From Albugo candida (lineage: Eukaryota; Oomycota; Peronosporomycetes; Albuginales; Albuginaceae): a stretch of 64,000 bases of DNA. The stretch lies in assembly GCA_905220665.1 (NCBI GenBank), contig CAJNAR010000144.1, positions 124,001-188,000 of the forward strand, in the 5' to 3' direction. Below, in pieces: positions 12,467 through 23,291 of this stretch. The number at the start of each line of letters is the position of its first letter. Position 1 is the stretch's first letter. Position numbers and translations under genes: made by a program. Under the pieces are notes generated by a model. It had not been told where the DNA came from. It was given only the letters and a program-made list of their open reading frames with translations, and made no database searches.

Positions 12467-12967
12467 TTAGCTCTTGAGCCAGCTTTCATCCAGCCACGAG
12501 TTTACTGACTCTGGCTTCTGATCGCAATCATTCTTCCAGATGTTGCGGCCAGCTTCTCGGTTCGCATCCGAATTTACGAGGGGTGACACGGTGAATTCCA
12601 AGGAGCTGGTGCTGCGAAGCTTTCTCCACATACAATTTTGTGTATCTTTATCGTCCGCAGTAAATCCTGGTGGACATGTAGGTGTGATATGAGTGCTCGG
12701 CTTTTGCGTGCCGTTGACTGCGATAGACGAATACCGCCGGACAATGTACCCCGCAGGGTCCGCGTTTGCTTCGACCGGTAAAGCGCTTTTGCGCTTTTGA
12801 TTGGAAATCTTATCAGCCTCAAGTGCTTCATTTATCGACGCGTACAGCATTTTTTTGCCAGTTGTACATTTGCTCTCTTCAGACCGATTCGAGAAAGAAT
12901 CAGTTTCTCCAACAGTGATGATATTTCCGAGGGATGACCGGAATGTTCTTGAGGAATTTCTCTCCAT
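12467..12967 (-). CDS. Hypothetical 166-aa protein
   Basis: A single open frame starts at an ATG (12965-12967) with an in-frame stop four codons upstream. The product is polar and Ser/Asn/Lys-rich with no signal peptide or membrane segment. It has one short Cys/Pro patch (TPTCPPGF, about residues 96-103) and ends WLDESWLKS, an acidic-aromatic tail. I recognise no family. It lies about 140 bp downstream of the next minus-strand gene, whose stop is at 13108. Length and clean limits favour a real gene, but it could be a lineage-specific or poorly conserved protein. Confidence 0.55.
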   Translation of the reverse strand: MERNSSRTFRSSLGNIITVGETDSFSNRSEESKCTTGKKMLYASINEALEADKISNQKRKSALPVEANADPAGYIVRRYSSIAVNGTQKPSTHITPTCPPGFTADDKDTQNCMWRKLRSTSSLEFTVSPLVNSDANREAGRNIWKNDCDQKPESVNSWLDESWLKS

Positions 12968-13107
12968 GAGTTACAATTGTGATTTGCATGATACGTGAGG
13001 ATGTCATCAACTGTCACAAATCAAACCCGTTTTTGCAATATACGATACGATACGGAATACATAGTAAAATTACAAAACGTTTCTATTACCAAACGGTTTG
13101 TTGCATA

Positions 13108-14161
13108 TTATAACCAAATACTTTCAGGCTTTTCCTCCAACAATGCGTTTGCACTGAGACTTTTGGCCATTCCAGAAGTGGCTGTTGTCCTTTGTAAATC
13201 TAACCGTGTCCTTCCTGGTACAATCCGAAGGTTGGCAAGTGTTGCAGCGTTGCTTTCCGTACCAATCGCTGATTGTGACGTAGGAACTACACATGTATAT
13301 CAGTATACGGGTTCAAAAAGTATACAAACGAGTATTTCGTACGGCGAGAATTCGTTCTATCTTTCTTCGTTTCCTGATGTTGCATGCGCTCAAGTTTGGT
13401 CAGGATATCTCTCCGCTGCTTCAGCAAAAGCGCTAAATCAACGTCGGATTCTCGTGGTTCTATCACTTCTGATTTGCTTGCATTCAACGCGGCTGGATTG
13501 TTTGCTGCGTTTGCTGCTGTTTTTGCGACTGCGGGTCGAGCAATCTTCTTGAATTCTTTTTTTGACATGATAAGTCCGGAGCACGTAATGTCGTGTTGTT
13601 TCTGACAAGTAACACAGAACCCAAACTTGAAAGGATTGGGAACGAAATCACAACACATATTCGTTTCATCTGGATCATCCACAGGCTCTCCCCATCGAGC
13701 GTGGATTTCTGAAGGCGAATAAGACGGACTTCCCAAGATAAAGTCTGCGTCTGTGTCTAGAATCGCCACCGAGTCGGTACTGAGAAACGCGCTGTACGAT
13801 TGAGAAGGATTCAAAAGGGCTGCTGCTTGAAATGTAGTTTCATCATTCTTTCTGATAAAAGTCTGATACGTTAAGCCTGACGCATCGCTATCCAAAACGT
13901 GTGAGTGTTTGTATGAGGTAACATACCACAATGAATGTACCGTGAGTTCTCAGCGCGGGTTAAGAGTGTTGATCGATGACTAGCTTCACTCTTTGATTTA
14001 TTGCGCGTTCTTCTCCTCCGAAGTCGACTCAGTCGTACGGGTGAGTTAGAGGGTGAGGGTGCGTCGACTAACGCATCTAAATCAACACTCCGTTCGAATC
14101 CGGCGGTCGACCAGCGTCCTCTTCTTAATGAGTGTTCTTCGGTTCTGTAAATCAACAACAT
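13108..14161 (-). CDS. Hypothetical protein with short Cys/His zinc-like motif
   Basis: Three predicted exons (14161-13941, 13887-13343, 13286-13108) join in phase with introns of 53 and 56 bp and give about 314 aa. The N terminus is basic with an RLRRRRT patch and Ser/Pro-rich flanks, resembling a nuclear or RNA-binding tail. The middle of exon 2 has WGEP, then CCDFVPNPFKFGFCVTCQ and a following His: a C-x-F-x-P-N-x-F-x(4)-C-x2-C-x(3)-H pattern that looks like a small zinc-binding knuckle seen in signalling and cytoskeletal proteins. An Ala-rich region and a DVDLALLLKQRRDILTKL helix follow. The C-terminal exon is Ser/Thr-rich. No firm family; the exon phases make coding likely. Confidence 0.6.
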
Positions 14162-14767
14162 TTGTATTTTTCTCCCACTAAAATAGAATACATGAGATAC
14201 CGAAGGGGCAGATACGACATCTCATCTATTCCCAACACTTGTGTCTATCAGAAGAGTTGTTACTGTGTGTCAGATAGTAATGAATCACATCAATCACCTC
14301 GCTTCGAGTGCAAGAATTTCCCATTGCGATTATGAGGAGCACAGAATGCGTGTAAGTCGCTGTATTAAGAGTAACTCACGCAGCTACATTATCAACAGGT
14401 ACTTATCCCTAGCCCGTCCAAGTGGCGAAGGGTAACCGCGTTCAATAAGTGTGTATAATTAGGTTATCATTTTGTGACTTTACATGTGAAAACGCATTCT
14501 ATTCTGTCGTGTGGACCCGAAAGCGCTCTTTATTTGTCACGTTACACTGTTAGTAGAGTCTTAACCCGCAACAACGTGGAGAAACCGTTCTTTTGGTACA
14601 TGGTATAGATGAGGAGGATCAATAGTCAGATACCATATCTGTTAAACGCAGCGTGATACGTGCATCATAGCAATACGTTGTTAAGAACCTTTTTGTCGAC
14701 TACAAATCTCCAAGCAGCGTCTACCCCATAAAACTAGGAATTCCACTTCAACCCGCGACGCATTTCC
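14162..14767. other. Spacer with no recognisable gene
   Basis: About 600 bp lie between the start of the zinc-motif gene (-) and the stop of ValRS (-). Short open frames on the plus strand do not resemble known proteins. The part nearest 14161 should be the promoter of the zinc-motif gene. Confidence 0.4.
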
Positions 14768-17700
14768 TCAAAGAAGTCGTCGAAATCCTTCAATTGCGTT
14801 ATGAATTGTCTCCTTCTCTTTCTGCAGCGCTTCCATCTTCCGATCGTCCGCCTCTCTCACATTCTCCGGTACGCGCGCGACATAGTCCTCTTTTCCCATT
14901 TTCCTCTCAAGTGCGCTCATCGACGGAGTGATTTTCGACAATTTCTTTTCCAATTTCCCAATTTCATTCGCGAAATCGACGAATCCGATCAAAAGCACAA
15001 AAACTTGAATTTTCTCATTGACACTGTGCACCGCACATCCTTTGGGTACGTCTCCATCGACGATACATTCTGTCTCGCCGGCTTTTGCGAGTGTGTTGAA
15101 ATCGTCCAAATACGGCTGTAGTCGATTTTTCACGTGCATATCGGCGCATTTGAGAAAGTAATGAGGTCGGACGCTGTTGAGAAGATTGTATTCCGCTCGA
15201 ATGGATCGTGCAGCGTGAATCACTTCTTTCATCATTTCCATATCGCTCTCCACAATTGTATTCGCCCATTCTTTTGTGCCGAGTGGGTACGAAGAGATCG
15301 TAATACTTGGCGTTGGTCGTTTGCCAGGAAGCCGTTGCCATAATTCTTCAGTGACAAAAGGCATTACGGGATGAAGGAGTCGGAGACCGTGGTCCAAGCA
15401 TACATACAGAGTTTCCAATGCTGCTTGTTTGGCGTGCTTATCGTCGCCATTCATAATCGGCTTGCTCAATTCCAAGTAGACGTCACATAAGTCGTACAGC
15501 CAAAAAGAGTACAAAGCATTTGCAATATCGCCGAATTCAAATGCTGCAAATGCGTTACTACACGCGACAGTTGTGTGATTAAGACGACTCAGAATAAAGC
15601 GATCACGCGGCTGAAGCGCAGAGTTTGATAAAATTCGATCCGCTGTTGTGTCATTGACATCAAATCCTTTGGGAAAATTTGAAAGCGCGAAGCGAACCGC
15701 ATTCCATAATTTATTGCAAAAGTTGCGGTATCCAACCAATCGATTGATATCCAAATTGATATCTCTTCCTTGCTGAGTGTATGAAAGCAATCCAAAGCGT
15801 AATGCGTCAGCACCGCATTCCGGAATCCCGTTGGGGAAATCGAGTTTCTGCCCCTTTTTCGCCTTTTCAATTTCCTTTACCGGAAGATTTCCCAATTCGA
15901 GCTTTCTGAAGAGATTCTCCAATGTGCAACCAGAAATGATTTCGAGCGGATCGACGACGTTGCCCAAACTTTTCGACATTTTGCGGCCATACTTGTCCCT
16001 CACCATAGAGTGAAGATACACAGTCTTGAAAGGCAGTTTTCCTGTGAGTTTCTGTCCCATAAACACCATACGAGCGACCCAAAAAAATAAAATATCGTAT
16101 CCTGTTTCCATCAAATCTGTCGGATAAAAGCTTTCGATGTCGAGTGATTCGTTCGGCCACCCGAAAACAGCAAATGGGAACAGACCAGCACTGACCCAAG
16201 TATCGAGTACGTCTTCATCTTGCGTCAATTCAATATCATCGATGGAAATTCCCAGTTTCTCTGCAGCTCTTTTCTTAGCATCTTGTTCAGATAATCCAGC
16301 TACCCAGCGTGCTGCATTCTCATCCGAATTCACATCGAGTCGTTTTTCTCCTTTCACGTGTGCAAAATACGCAGGGATTCGATGGCCCCACCAAAGCTGA
16401 CGCGAAATACACCAATCACGGATATTTTCAAGCCATCGAAACCATGTTTTCTCGTGCATTTCAGGAACGATCTTTAATTTTTTCTCGCGAACCGCTTTCA
16501 TAGCATCTTGAGCCATATCATTGCAATTGATGAACCATTGGGGTTTGATCATTGGTTCGATTACATCTCCAGAGCGCGAGCAGAGACCAAGACGCATTTT
16601 GTTGTCTTCTTTTCCATGAAACTGCCCCAATCCAACCAGAGCTTTTTCCACTGCGATACGAGCGTCATATCGCATCATTCCTTGAAAAGAACCTCCATTC
16701 TCATTGATTGCACCATCATCCGAAATCACTGTTATGAACTCGAGATTGTGTCGCTTCCCGCATTCGTAATCGTTGGGGTCATGAGCCGGTGTGATTTTCA
16801 CAGCTCCAGTTCCAAATGTCATGTCAACCAAATTCGAGTCGAGGACTATGGGAATTCGTCGGCCATCAAATGGATGGATCACATGCTTTCCATGCAGATG
16901 TGTATACCGCTTATCTTCTGGATGAATAGCAACGCCAGTATCTCCAAGCATCGTCTCTAATCGCGTCGTGGCAACAATGAGTTGTTCTTCCGAGCCTTCT
17001 ACTTTGTATCCAAACGAAGTCAATACTCCAAACTCATATTTGCGATCAGACGCATGTCCCGGCACCAAAAGCTTCGTACGTTTCTCAATATCGATGTAGT
17101 CGACCTCGATTTCAGATAAGGCTGTTTTCAATTTACAACTCCAATTGATCATTTTAGTAGCCCGATAAATAAGTTTTTCCTCCCACAATTTGCAGAATGC
17201 ATGTCGTACAGCACGTGAGCAGTTTTCATCCATTGAGAAGTATTTTCGTGTCCAGTCCACAGAGCATCCCACACTTCGAAATTGGTGATGGATTTGAGCT
17301 TCATATTGATTTTTCCATTCCCACACTTTTTCCAAAAACGCTTCACGCCCCAAATCGTGTCTGCTTTGATTCGTTTCTTTCAGTAATCGTCTTTCCACAA
17401 CAGACTACGAAACAAAAACAATCAAAAGAGCTTTATGGGTCATTGATCCACTCAGAAAGCAATGTGAGGATACAGACTTGAGTAGCAATTCCAGCATGAT
17501 CTGTCCCAGGGATCCATAGCGTTGCATGTCCTCTCATCCGATGCCATCGAGTCAGAGCGTCTTGAATTGCGACAGTGAGTGCGTGTCCAAGATGCAGCGA
17601 GCCAGTGATATTGGGAGGGGGAATGACCATTACAAATCGCTCGTCTGCTTTTGCATTTCGTATCTTTTCTTCCGAACACTCGAAAAAACCGCATTTCTCC

Positions 17701-17983
17701 CACCAGTTTTGCCACAAAGCTTCGACGGCCACAGGATTGTATGCTATTACCGTAAATAGTGTGACACACCAAATTAATTGGTGCCGGAGGGAATGTATGT
17801 TTTTGGAATGTTACCTGCTGCCATTGCCACATTCATATCTTTCATCGCTCCTTGCGGTGTACTGTTGACAGAGTCATTATTTTTCAATCCCTTTCCATCA
17901 CTCGCTTTGCCATCAGTTTGATTTGCGCTTTCGGTTTCGTTTTTTATCGCATTTACATTCGTTTCCTTTTCAGTGGTTTGCAT
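14768..17983 (-). CDS. VARS: Valyl-tRNA synthetase (class I)
   Basis: Predicted exons are 17983-17815, 17743-17478 and 17404-14768; all phases agree and give about 1023 aa. It charges tRNA-Val. The class I ATP-binding signature [14 protein letters not shown] lies in exon 2 and the KMSKS loop appears as [10 protein letters not shown] in exon 3. The [10 protein letters not shown] segment at the exon 2/3 junction and a [14 protein letters not shown] block are typical of ValRS, as is the CP1 editing region that precedes it. The N-terminal extension (Asn/Lys/Thr-rich) leads into MAAAYNP exactly across the first splice site, as in cytosolic eukaryotic enzymes. A coiled-coil tail closes the protein. 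I start at the first real ATG (17983). A longer in-frame N-terminal region has no ATG, so a separate mitochondrial form is not evident. Confidence 0.95.
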
Positions 17984-18309
17984 TGTTTCCGTTAGTGAGC
18001 CAATCGAATCCTCTTGACGGATGATGATTGGTCGAAAATAATAATAATAGTTCAAGTGCAACTTCAACTTTTATCCATTTCGCAAAGTGCTTTGCAGATG
18101 CCAAAAGACAGAACAATGCGCGCGACGGCGTACATAAGCTATGCGAGATAAGTGATGGACCAACGACATGCCTATCGCCAATGTGTAGCGAGTAGATTGG
18201 CGCCGGTCATATCGCAAAAGCTCGAGTTCGGACATAACACATACTTTGAAGAGTGTTTGTCGACATAGGAAAGTACCGTTTTCATTCGCGGAATTCCGAA
18301 ATATTCGCA
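17984..18309. promoter_or_regulatory. Shared bidirectional promoter region (ValRS / TDRD3-like)
   Basis: Only about 330 bp separate the predicted ATGs of two divergent genes, so both promoters must lie here. I see no clear TATA box at a fixed distance. The arrangement suggests possible co-regulation of two RNA-metabolism genes, but that is inference. Confidence 0.5.
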
Positions 18310-19350
18310 ATGGAAAACTTTGAAAAGGAAATAAATGCTCGCGGTTTAAGCTTAAAGCCAGATTTTCTCGCTTCAAAAATGGATGCAATAGCAACTCAGT
18401 CGGTCTCTGTAAATGATATTCTTAACTGTATTCTCTCACGCGATTTGCGTGCGGTTGCAACTTCGAAATTCTCGAATTTCAATGTATCATCGATGCGGGA
18501 ATTCAGCGAGCCGGTGTTATTTCAAGTCATTTCAGTGCTCAATATAGCACAACCATCCGCCAAACAAATGGTTCCCGGCCTACGACCAGCCCTCTTACAG
18601 CTTAAATTGACAGATGGACAGAACAAATACGTCGCAATTGCGCTGGAAGACATTCCGAAATTGAGGTATGCGTATCCCGAGGACGTGGGATGTGATGTGA
18701 TGTTGCTTCAAGTGTTTCGACAGCGCCGGGAACGAAATTGCTTCTGAAATGCTGCATTATTCGAAAGGGGAAATTCTTACTGTCAAAGGAAAACGCACAA
18801 GTTTTAGGCGGACAAGTGCGGGAACTGATGGAACAATGGAAAACGCAAAAGGTTTGATGCCCAAAGTGTCTATTGCTTGTATTTAAAGCTATTCTGCAGG
18901 ATCTGAGAGAGAGGAAGCGAGCATGTGCAGCTGATCAAGAGGACCCTCCTCCCGTCTTTACAGACTTTGAGCCGACACAAAAGGTCTGACGTACGCGCTT
19001 TTGTATCCGTCTCAAAACAGTTTTTGCAGTGTTCACAAAGTTGCAATCAAGAGAATAGCACGATTCCAAAAGCGTACAGACCAGAAACCTCTCGACCCAA
19101 AACAGGGAAACCATCAGTCAGGAAAGCGACTCCTTCTTCCAAAAAACCCTCCATGACGAAAAAGAAAGACATTAACGATGCAAGCAAGCAAGCTAAAGGC
19201 CACCATGTCAAATCAACGGATAAGAAAAGCAGGAATGCACAGTGTGAAAGTCAAAAGACCGGGAAAAAGGAAGAGAAGAAACGATCCAACTTATCCAAGC
19301 CAAAACGATTCCCTCGAGGATCGAAAAAGACGGATTCCTCCACGCTATAA
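18310..19350 (+). CDS. TDRD3/RMI1-like OB-fold protein, short form
   Basis: Predicted exons are 18310-18665, 18713-18851, 18900-18983 and 19030-19350, all in phase, about 299 aa. After a helical N terminus with DILNCILSRDLR comes the OB-fold: VLFQVISVLNIAQPS, then a L-Q-L-K-L-T-D-G strand, DIPKLSVSTAPGTKLLLK across the first splice, and AQVLGGQVRELMEQWK at its end. This order matches the TDRD3/RMI1 N-terminal domain, which binds topoisomerase III and helps process DNA or mRNP topology. A PPPVF segment follows. The tail is very Lys/Ser-rich, and no Tudor or UBA domain is visible, unlike animal TDRD3. An RMI1 identity is possible; I favour TDRD3-like because of the PGTK and VLGG patterns. Confidence 0.75.
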
Positions 19351-19893
19351 TCATCAAATGCATCCTTGTTTTCACCAATTATTTTACGAAGGAGTCTCAA
19401 AGAGACTATCAGCAGTCTCTTTGAGAGTGTGTAGCTGTTTCTTTTGCTCTTCGCTCAACAATCTGTCCGTGCTGCTCGACAAATTCTCTCCAATGTGCTT
19501 ACAAAAACACGTTATCGACCGCTTTTGGAAGTAAATGTCAAAGAGAAAGAATATCGTACCAATTTCGGCTTTGAACGCAAAGTATCTTCATATTGCTTCC
19601 ACTCCGTCAGAAACGGCGAAACGTATTCCATGGATGCATTTTTATGTCGTTTGAACTCTTCTCTTGAGTACGAGTCAATCAACGCAACTCTGACAAGTGT
19701 ACAGTATGGAATTCATCATACCTCACGTATTGATCGCCAATGACACGTAATTGAGGATCTAATTGGCGTTGATGCAGCGACAAGATGCTCTTATACAAAC
19801 GCAATACGTCACGACGATGCTGCATCTTTGAACCACCGTCGACGGTCGTACTTAATCCGACACTCACTGTGGTACCTATTCCTACACAACGTT
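19351..19893. other. Spacer upstream of UPF3, uncertain short ORF
   Basis: This region holds the terminator of the TDRD3-like gene and the promoter of UPF3. A plus-strand frame at 19444-19743 (about 99 codons, no upstream ATG that I trust) begins with an Arg-rich amphipathic segment resembling a mitochondrial leader, but no family is recognisable. A short inverted pair, ctcaaagagact and agtctctttgag, occurs near 19396-19422 and could form a hairpin in the TDRD3-like 3' region. Confidence 0.35.
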
Positions 19894-21380
19894 ATGGAAA
19901 CTAATCGACCAAGCGGGAAGCCGCAAAGTCGCGGAGGAAGGGGGAGAATCGAAAAGGAAGAATCTTTTGAAACAATCAAAGGATCCAGTGTCCAAGAATT
20001 CATTCCGGCGGCTCACAAAGCGATCGAACAACAGCGTACGACACGAACGAAAACCAGCAATATCGAACGTGTTCTTCTGTCCAGATCAGCCGCGAAATAT
20101 AAGAAAGCGGATGCGAAAAAGAGAAAGAATGCAGCAAAATGGCGTGGGAACTCTTTGAATACGGATTCAAGAATCTCGAGATATAAAGAAACGACCTCAC
20201 CATGCAAAGTTCTCATTCGGAACATTCCCCCATCCGTCAGCTTTGATGAAATGCGAGAGATTCTTACTCCATACGACATTTCCGATAAGATGATTTGGCG
20301 TTATGTAATGGGAAAAACACGAATGAATGAGCGTCCGTGCACCACCGGTAGAATGTATTTGGATTTCAGGTCAGATACTGCCAAAGCTGTTGACTTTATC
20401 GCCTCATTAAATGGATACGCCATCGAATGCACTCAAAAAGGTTTGAATTGGAAGAATTCTCATATTGCTTATCACATTTCTTCTTTTGTCGTAGACAGTA
20501 AACGCAATTTGGAAGTGGCTTATGCTCCGTCTAGGAGACTGCCTGGCGATAGAAAACGTCGAGATACAAATGCTGAAGAAATCTTTCAGGATCAATCGTA
20601 TTTGGACTTTATTGAAGCGTTGAATGCACCCGCTCAGGTGGGAACCGCACGTACCTTTCGCATGTTCAAAATCTCACTCGTTGAATGTGCAGAAACCGAG
20701 CGTCGATTCGACATCGCAAGAAGTCGAACGGATCGAGCAGCCGATCCCAGCGCTTGTTCAGTTCTTAAACGAAAAGAAAGGAAGAGAACGAGTAAGCAAA
20801 CCAATGCATCGATATCCTCACCGCTCAGTTTTGTGCTCTTCAGCCTCGTAAAGGGAACAATTTTGACAAAAAGAAACCCACCACCAAACATTTCCGCAAG
20901 CACGAAGTACGTCCACGCTCCATAACTCTATTCCAAGCAATAATTTGTTGTAAAGGATTCAAAGACAAAGAAATCAAAATCCATCAAAAACGACACGCAA
21001 ACGGTCGAATCAAAGGATAAGATCGGTTCGTAGTGGTGAGCTCATTCTTTTTACTCCCTGATATCGTATTATGACGTTAGAGAAAGCAAAGACACGGAAA
21101 CCGAGTCGACGACAAGAAAGCAAATCAGATATCAAAGCGAATATGACGACTAATATTTGCTTACAGAACGGTGCGAATAAGACGGAAGCGAATGTCAAAC
21201 CCTTACAAAGCGCAGGCAGCAAAAGCGGAACGTATTCAAAGCATAAAGACAGTCAATCTGAAAAGGTAAGCTTTTGACTTTGGATATCATACGTAATCTG
21301 ACCATTTCCTTTAGACGCGTAAAAAAGTCTTTGCACCAAAATCGCGTCCCGCAACAGAACCGCAATCGTTACTCGTTTGA
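19894..21380 (+). CDS. UPF3: UPF3 (Smg4/UPF3 family, nonsense-mediated mRNA decay)
   Basis: Predicted exons are 19894-20637, 20693-20791, 20844-20906, 20956-21025, 21081-21265 and 21315-21380; phases agree and give about 408 aa. UPF3 links the exon-junction complex to UPF2/UPF1 in nonsense-mediated decay. The Smg4/UPF3 domain spans roughly residues 104-245: CKVLIRNIPPSVSFDEM opens the RNP-like fold, LNGYAIE follows, LEVAYAPS corresponds to the conserved V-E-x-A-P strand, and DQSYLDFIEAL matches the D-P-E-Y-x-x-F-L-E-x-L helix. A basic, coiled N terminus precedes it and a long Lys-rich tail split by four short introns follows. The donor of intron 4 (GTTCGT) is non-consensus but is the only one that keeps frame. 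The final exon (TRKKVFAPKSRP) is very short. Confidence 0.85.
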
Positions 21381-21702
21381 TCCTTTCGTATCTCCTCGCT
21401 CGTCAGCCTTCATCATCATCGAAGAATGGAATTTATGGTCATCCATTGCAATGCTTCCAATGTGACCGCGTCAGAAATGTCATGCAGCATTCCTCCGTAC
21501 ATCAAAGATCACATGAGAGTATTGCTTGTGGATCTCACGACCTGAATTTCTTTTTCAATTCTGAATCATTGTCAGATTGTCGCAGCTACGGGAGCATCCA
21601 AACAAGCGAGCGAATGGAAGCGAAGCTAATTTTAGGTGATAATAGATCGCATTCTATCCGCCCGTCCATTCATTCTCGTTCGTTTGTCTATTGTCATTTC
21701 GT
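21381..21702. other. UPF3-RAB28 spacer / promoter
   Basis: About 320 bp lie between the UPF3 stop and the RAB28 ATG on the same strand. A frame at 21377-21736 overlaps it but has no recognisable product. It should contain the UPF3 3' UTR and the RAB28 promoter. Confidence 0.4.
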
Positions 21703-22401
21703 ATGTCGCTGCATGCGACGCCATCGTGCAAACTGATTCTTCTCGGCAATGGATCTGTAGGGAAATCGAGCATTGTGTCACGTTTATTGGAAAATGATTT
21801 CATTCGCGTGTACAAGCAAACCATTGGCGTCGATTTTTACGAGCGTTTGCTTTTGTATCCGCGCAATCAGAGCGTTCTCTTACAAGTTTGGGACATTGGC
21901 GGGCAGAATATCGATAGTAAAATGCTGTCAAAGTATGTGTACGGAAGTGATGTCGCGTTTTTATGTTACGACGTTACGGATGCTCAGTCATTTGGCGATG
22001 TAAACGATTGGTTTGCTTTGATTGAGAGAAATGTGGCGGTGTATCTCATTGGGAATAAAAGCGATCTCATTGGAAATCGTGTCATTTCAGAGGCGAAACA
22101 TATTCAATTTGTGGAGAAATTTGGGCTTTGTGGCGGATTTTGTATGTCGGCGCGAAATGGAGATACTGTGTTGAGGTGTGTATACACGGCAGTAGCGCAA
22201 GCAAAGACGATACGAATCTCGACGGAAGAGCTGTCCATGTACGAATCGATTGTGAATGCAAACAGCATCCAATTGTCGCGTGACGATGAGCCACGGACGA
22301 AGTTTGCTGATGAAATTGAGGAGGAAGATAGGAGAGCGAAAGAGAGAAGGGATGTGCGTGACAGATTTGCTTGTATTCCTTCCATTTGCTCGATTTTGTG
22401 A
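21703..22401 (+). CDS. RAB28: RAB28-like small GTPase
   Basis: A single-exon frame of 232 codons from the ATG at 21703. All GTPase boxes are present: P-loop GNGSVGKS (residues 15-22), switch I KQTIGVDF (about 38-45), switch II WDIGGQ (63-68), GNKSD for guanine specificity, and an SA motif (SARNGD). The WDIGGQ form (Ile and Gly where most Rabs have WDTAGQ), the KQTIGVDF core and the single-Cys CaaX end (CSIL) are hallmarks of RAB28, whose animal and trypanosome members act in ciliary or endosomal traffic. CSIL predicts prenylation. The gene sits 113 bp before the p24 gene on the same strand. Catalytic Gln68 is present, so hydrolysis should be normal. Confidence 0.9.
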   Translation: MSLHATPSCKLILLGNGSVGKSSIVSRLLENDFIRVYKQTIGVDFYERLLLYPRNQSVLLQVWDIGGQNIDSKMLSKYVYGSDVAFLCYDVTDAQSFGDVNDWFALIERNVAVYLIGNKSDLIGNRVISEAKHIQFVEKFGLCGGFCMSARNGDTVLRCVYTAVAQAKTIRISTEELSMYESIVNANSIQLSRDDEPRTKFADEIEEEDRRAKERRDVRDRFACIPSICSIL

Positions 22402-22514
22402 GGAAAAAAGCTTTTGCGCAAATTGCCGCGTTTAAAAAGGGATTAATTGATAGAGGGTATTGTCATAGATAGGGTATGACATACTGCAGTTTCGTTGGAA
22501 ACGGAAGAGGAAAA

Positions 22515-23265
22515 ATGCACGCAACGCGATGTAGTCAATGGATCGCTGTAATGATGTTGGGGAGCTCGCGTTTGGTAGCAGGGATACAAAGTAAAATAGA
22601 CCCCGCATCACAAGAAGAGTTTTATATCCACACGGAAGGCTATAAAGCCGGGATCTCGTTGACTTATGATGTTATACATGGTGATCCAAATGCGCTTAAA
22701 GTGGAAATACGAGGGCCCAACAAAAATGTCATTTACACAAAAACGGGCGACGCAGGACATTACTCACAAGAAGTCGAAAGTCATGGAGAGTATTCGGTCC
22801 ATTTTTATAATACGGATGCGACTGAGAGTGAATTATTTGTTGGATTCTCATTCCATTCCGTCACTCCGCTGAGCGATGTTCTTTCGAATGCGGACGCCAC
22901 GACCATCGGTACTGTGTGATTTCTCTTTATATTGACTTTTGAAAACTATGTCGCACGTAGTACAAACTCAGAAGTTGGAAAAGCTCGTACTCGATCTCAT
23001 TATGCAATTGGATGCTGTCAAAGACTCGGAATCATTTTTGAAATCGTTTGGTGTCGTGCAACATCGAGGTACCGTTAAATACAGATTAAGTACGTATTAG
23101 GTGTTGAAGACTTATTCTGCCGTTTTTGTGGGATGAGTAGTGATGGAGCAGACGCATAGAAAAGTAATGTGGTGGTCAATGCTTGAAGCGGTCATTCTTT
23201 GCGTGATTTCGGCATGGCAGATTTCGTATCTTCGGCGCACGCTCGAAGTCCGTCGTGTCCTTTAA
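22515..23265 (+). CDS. p24/TMED (emp24/gp25L) cargo receptor
   Basis: Predicted exons are 22515-22913, 22972-23068 and 23141-23265, in phase, about 206 aa, the usual length for the family. It is a type I membrane protein cycling between ER and Golgi that packages cargo into COPII/COPI vesicles. The N terminus is a signal peptide (hydrophobic IAVMMLG core). A GOLD domain follows (EEFYIHTEGYKAG to GFSFHSV). Then comes the coiled-coil KLEKLVLDLIMQLDAVKDSE, the membrane helix VMWWSMLEAVILCVISAW and a short cytosolic tail with LRRTLEVRRVL. The canonical tail has paired aromatics and KK; here RR pairs are seen. An upstream in-frame ATG at 22476 is possible, but the inner one gives a better signal peptide. 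Confidence 0.9.
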
Positions 23266-23291
23266 TTGTGTAGCAGTACACTATTACAAAC

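Noticed and set aside
14085..14100. tRNA-like 'gttcgaatcc' T-arm
   Set aside because: No acceptor stem or anticodon arm could be built around it, and it lies in the coding exon of the zinc-motif gene.
14768..17398. Plus-strand frames inside the ValRS exon
   Set aside because: They are shadows of a clearly coding minus-strand exon with synthetase motifs.
17984..18067. Longer ValRS N terminus from 18067
   Set aside because: The codon at 18067 is TTG, not ATG; the first real ATG in that frame is at 17983.
18724..18780. Reading the TDRD3-like exon 2 from the CAG at 18721-18723
   Set aside because: That acceptor puts the conserved PGTK...VLGG segment out of frame; the CAAG acceptor at 18712 keeps it in frame with a 47-bp intron.
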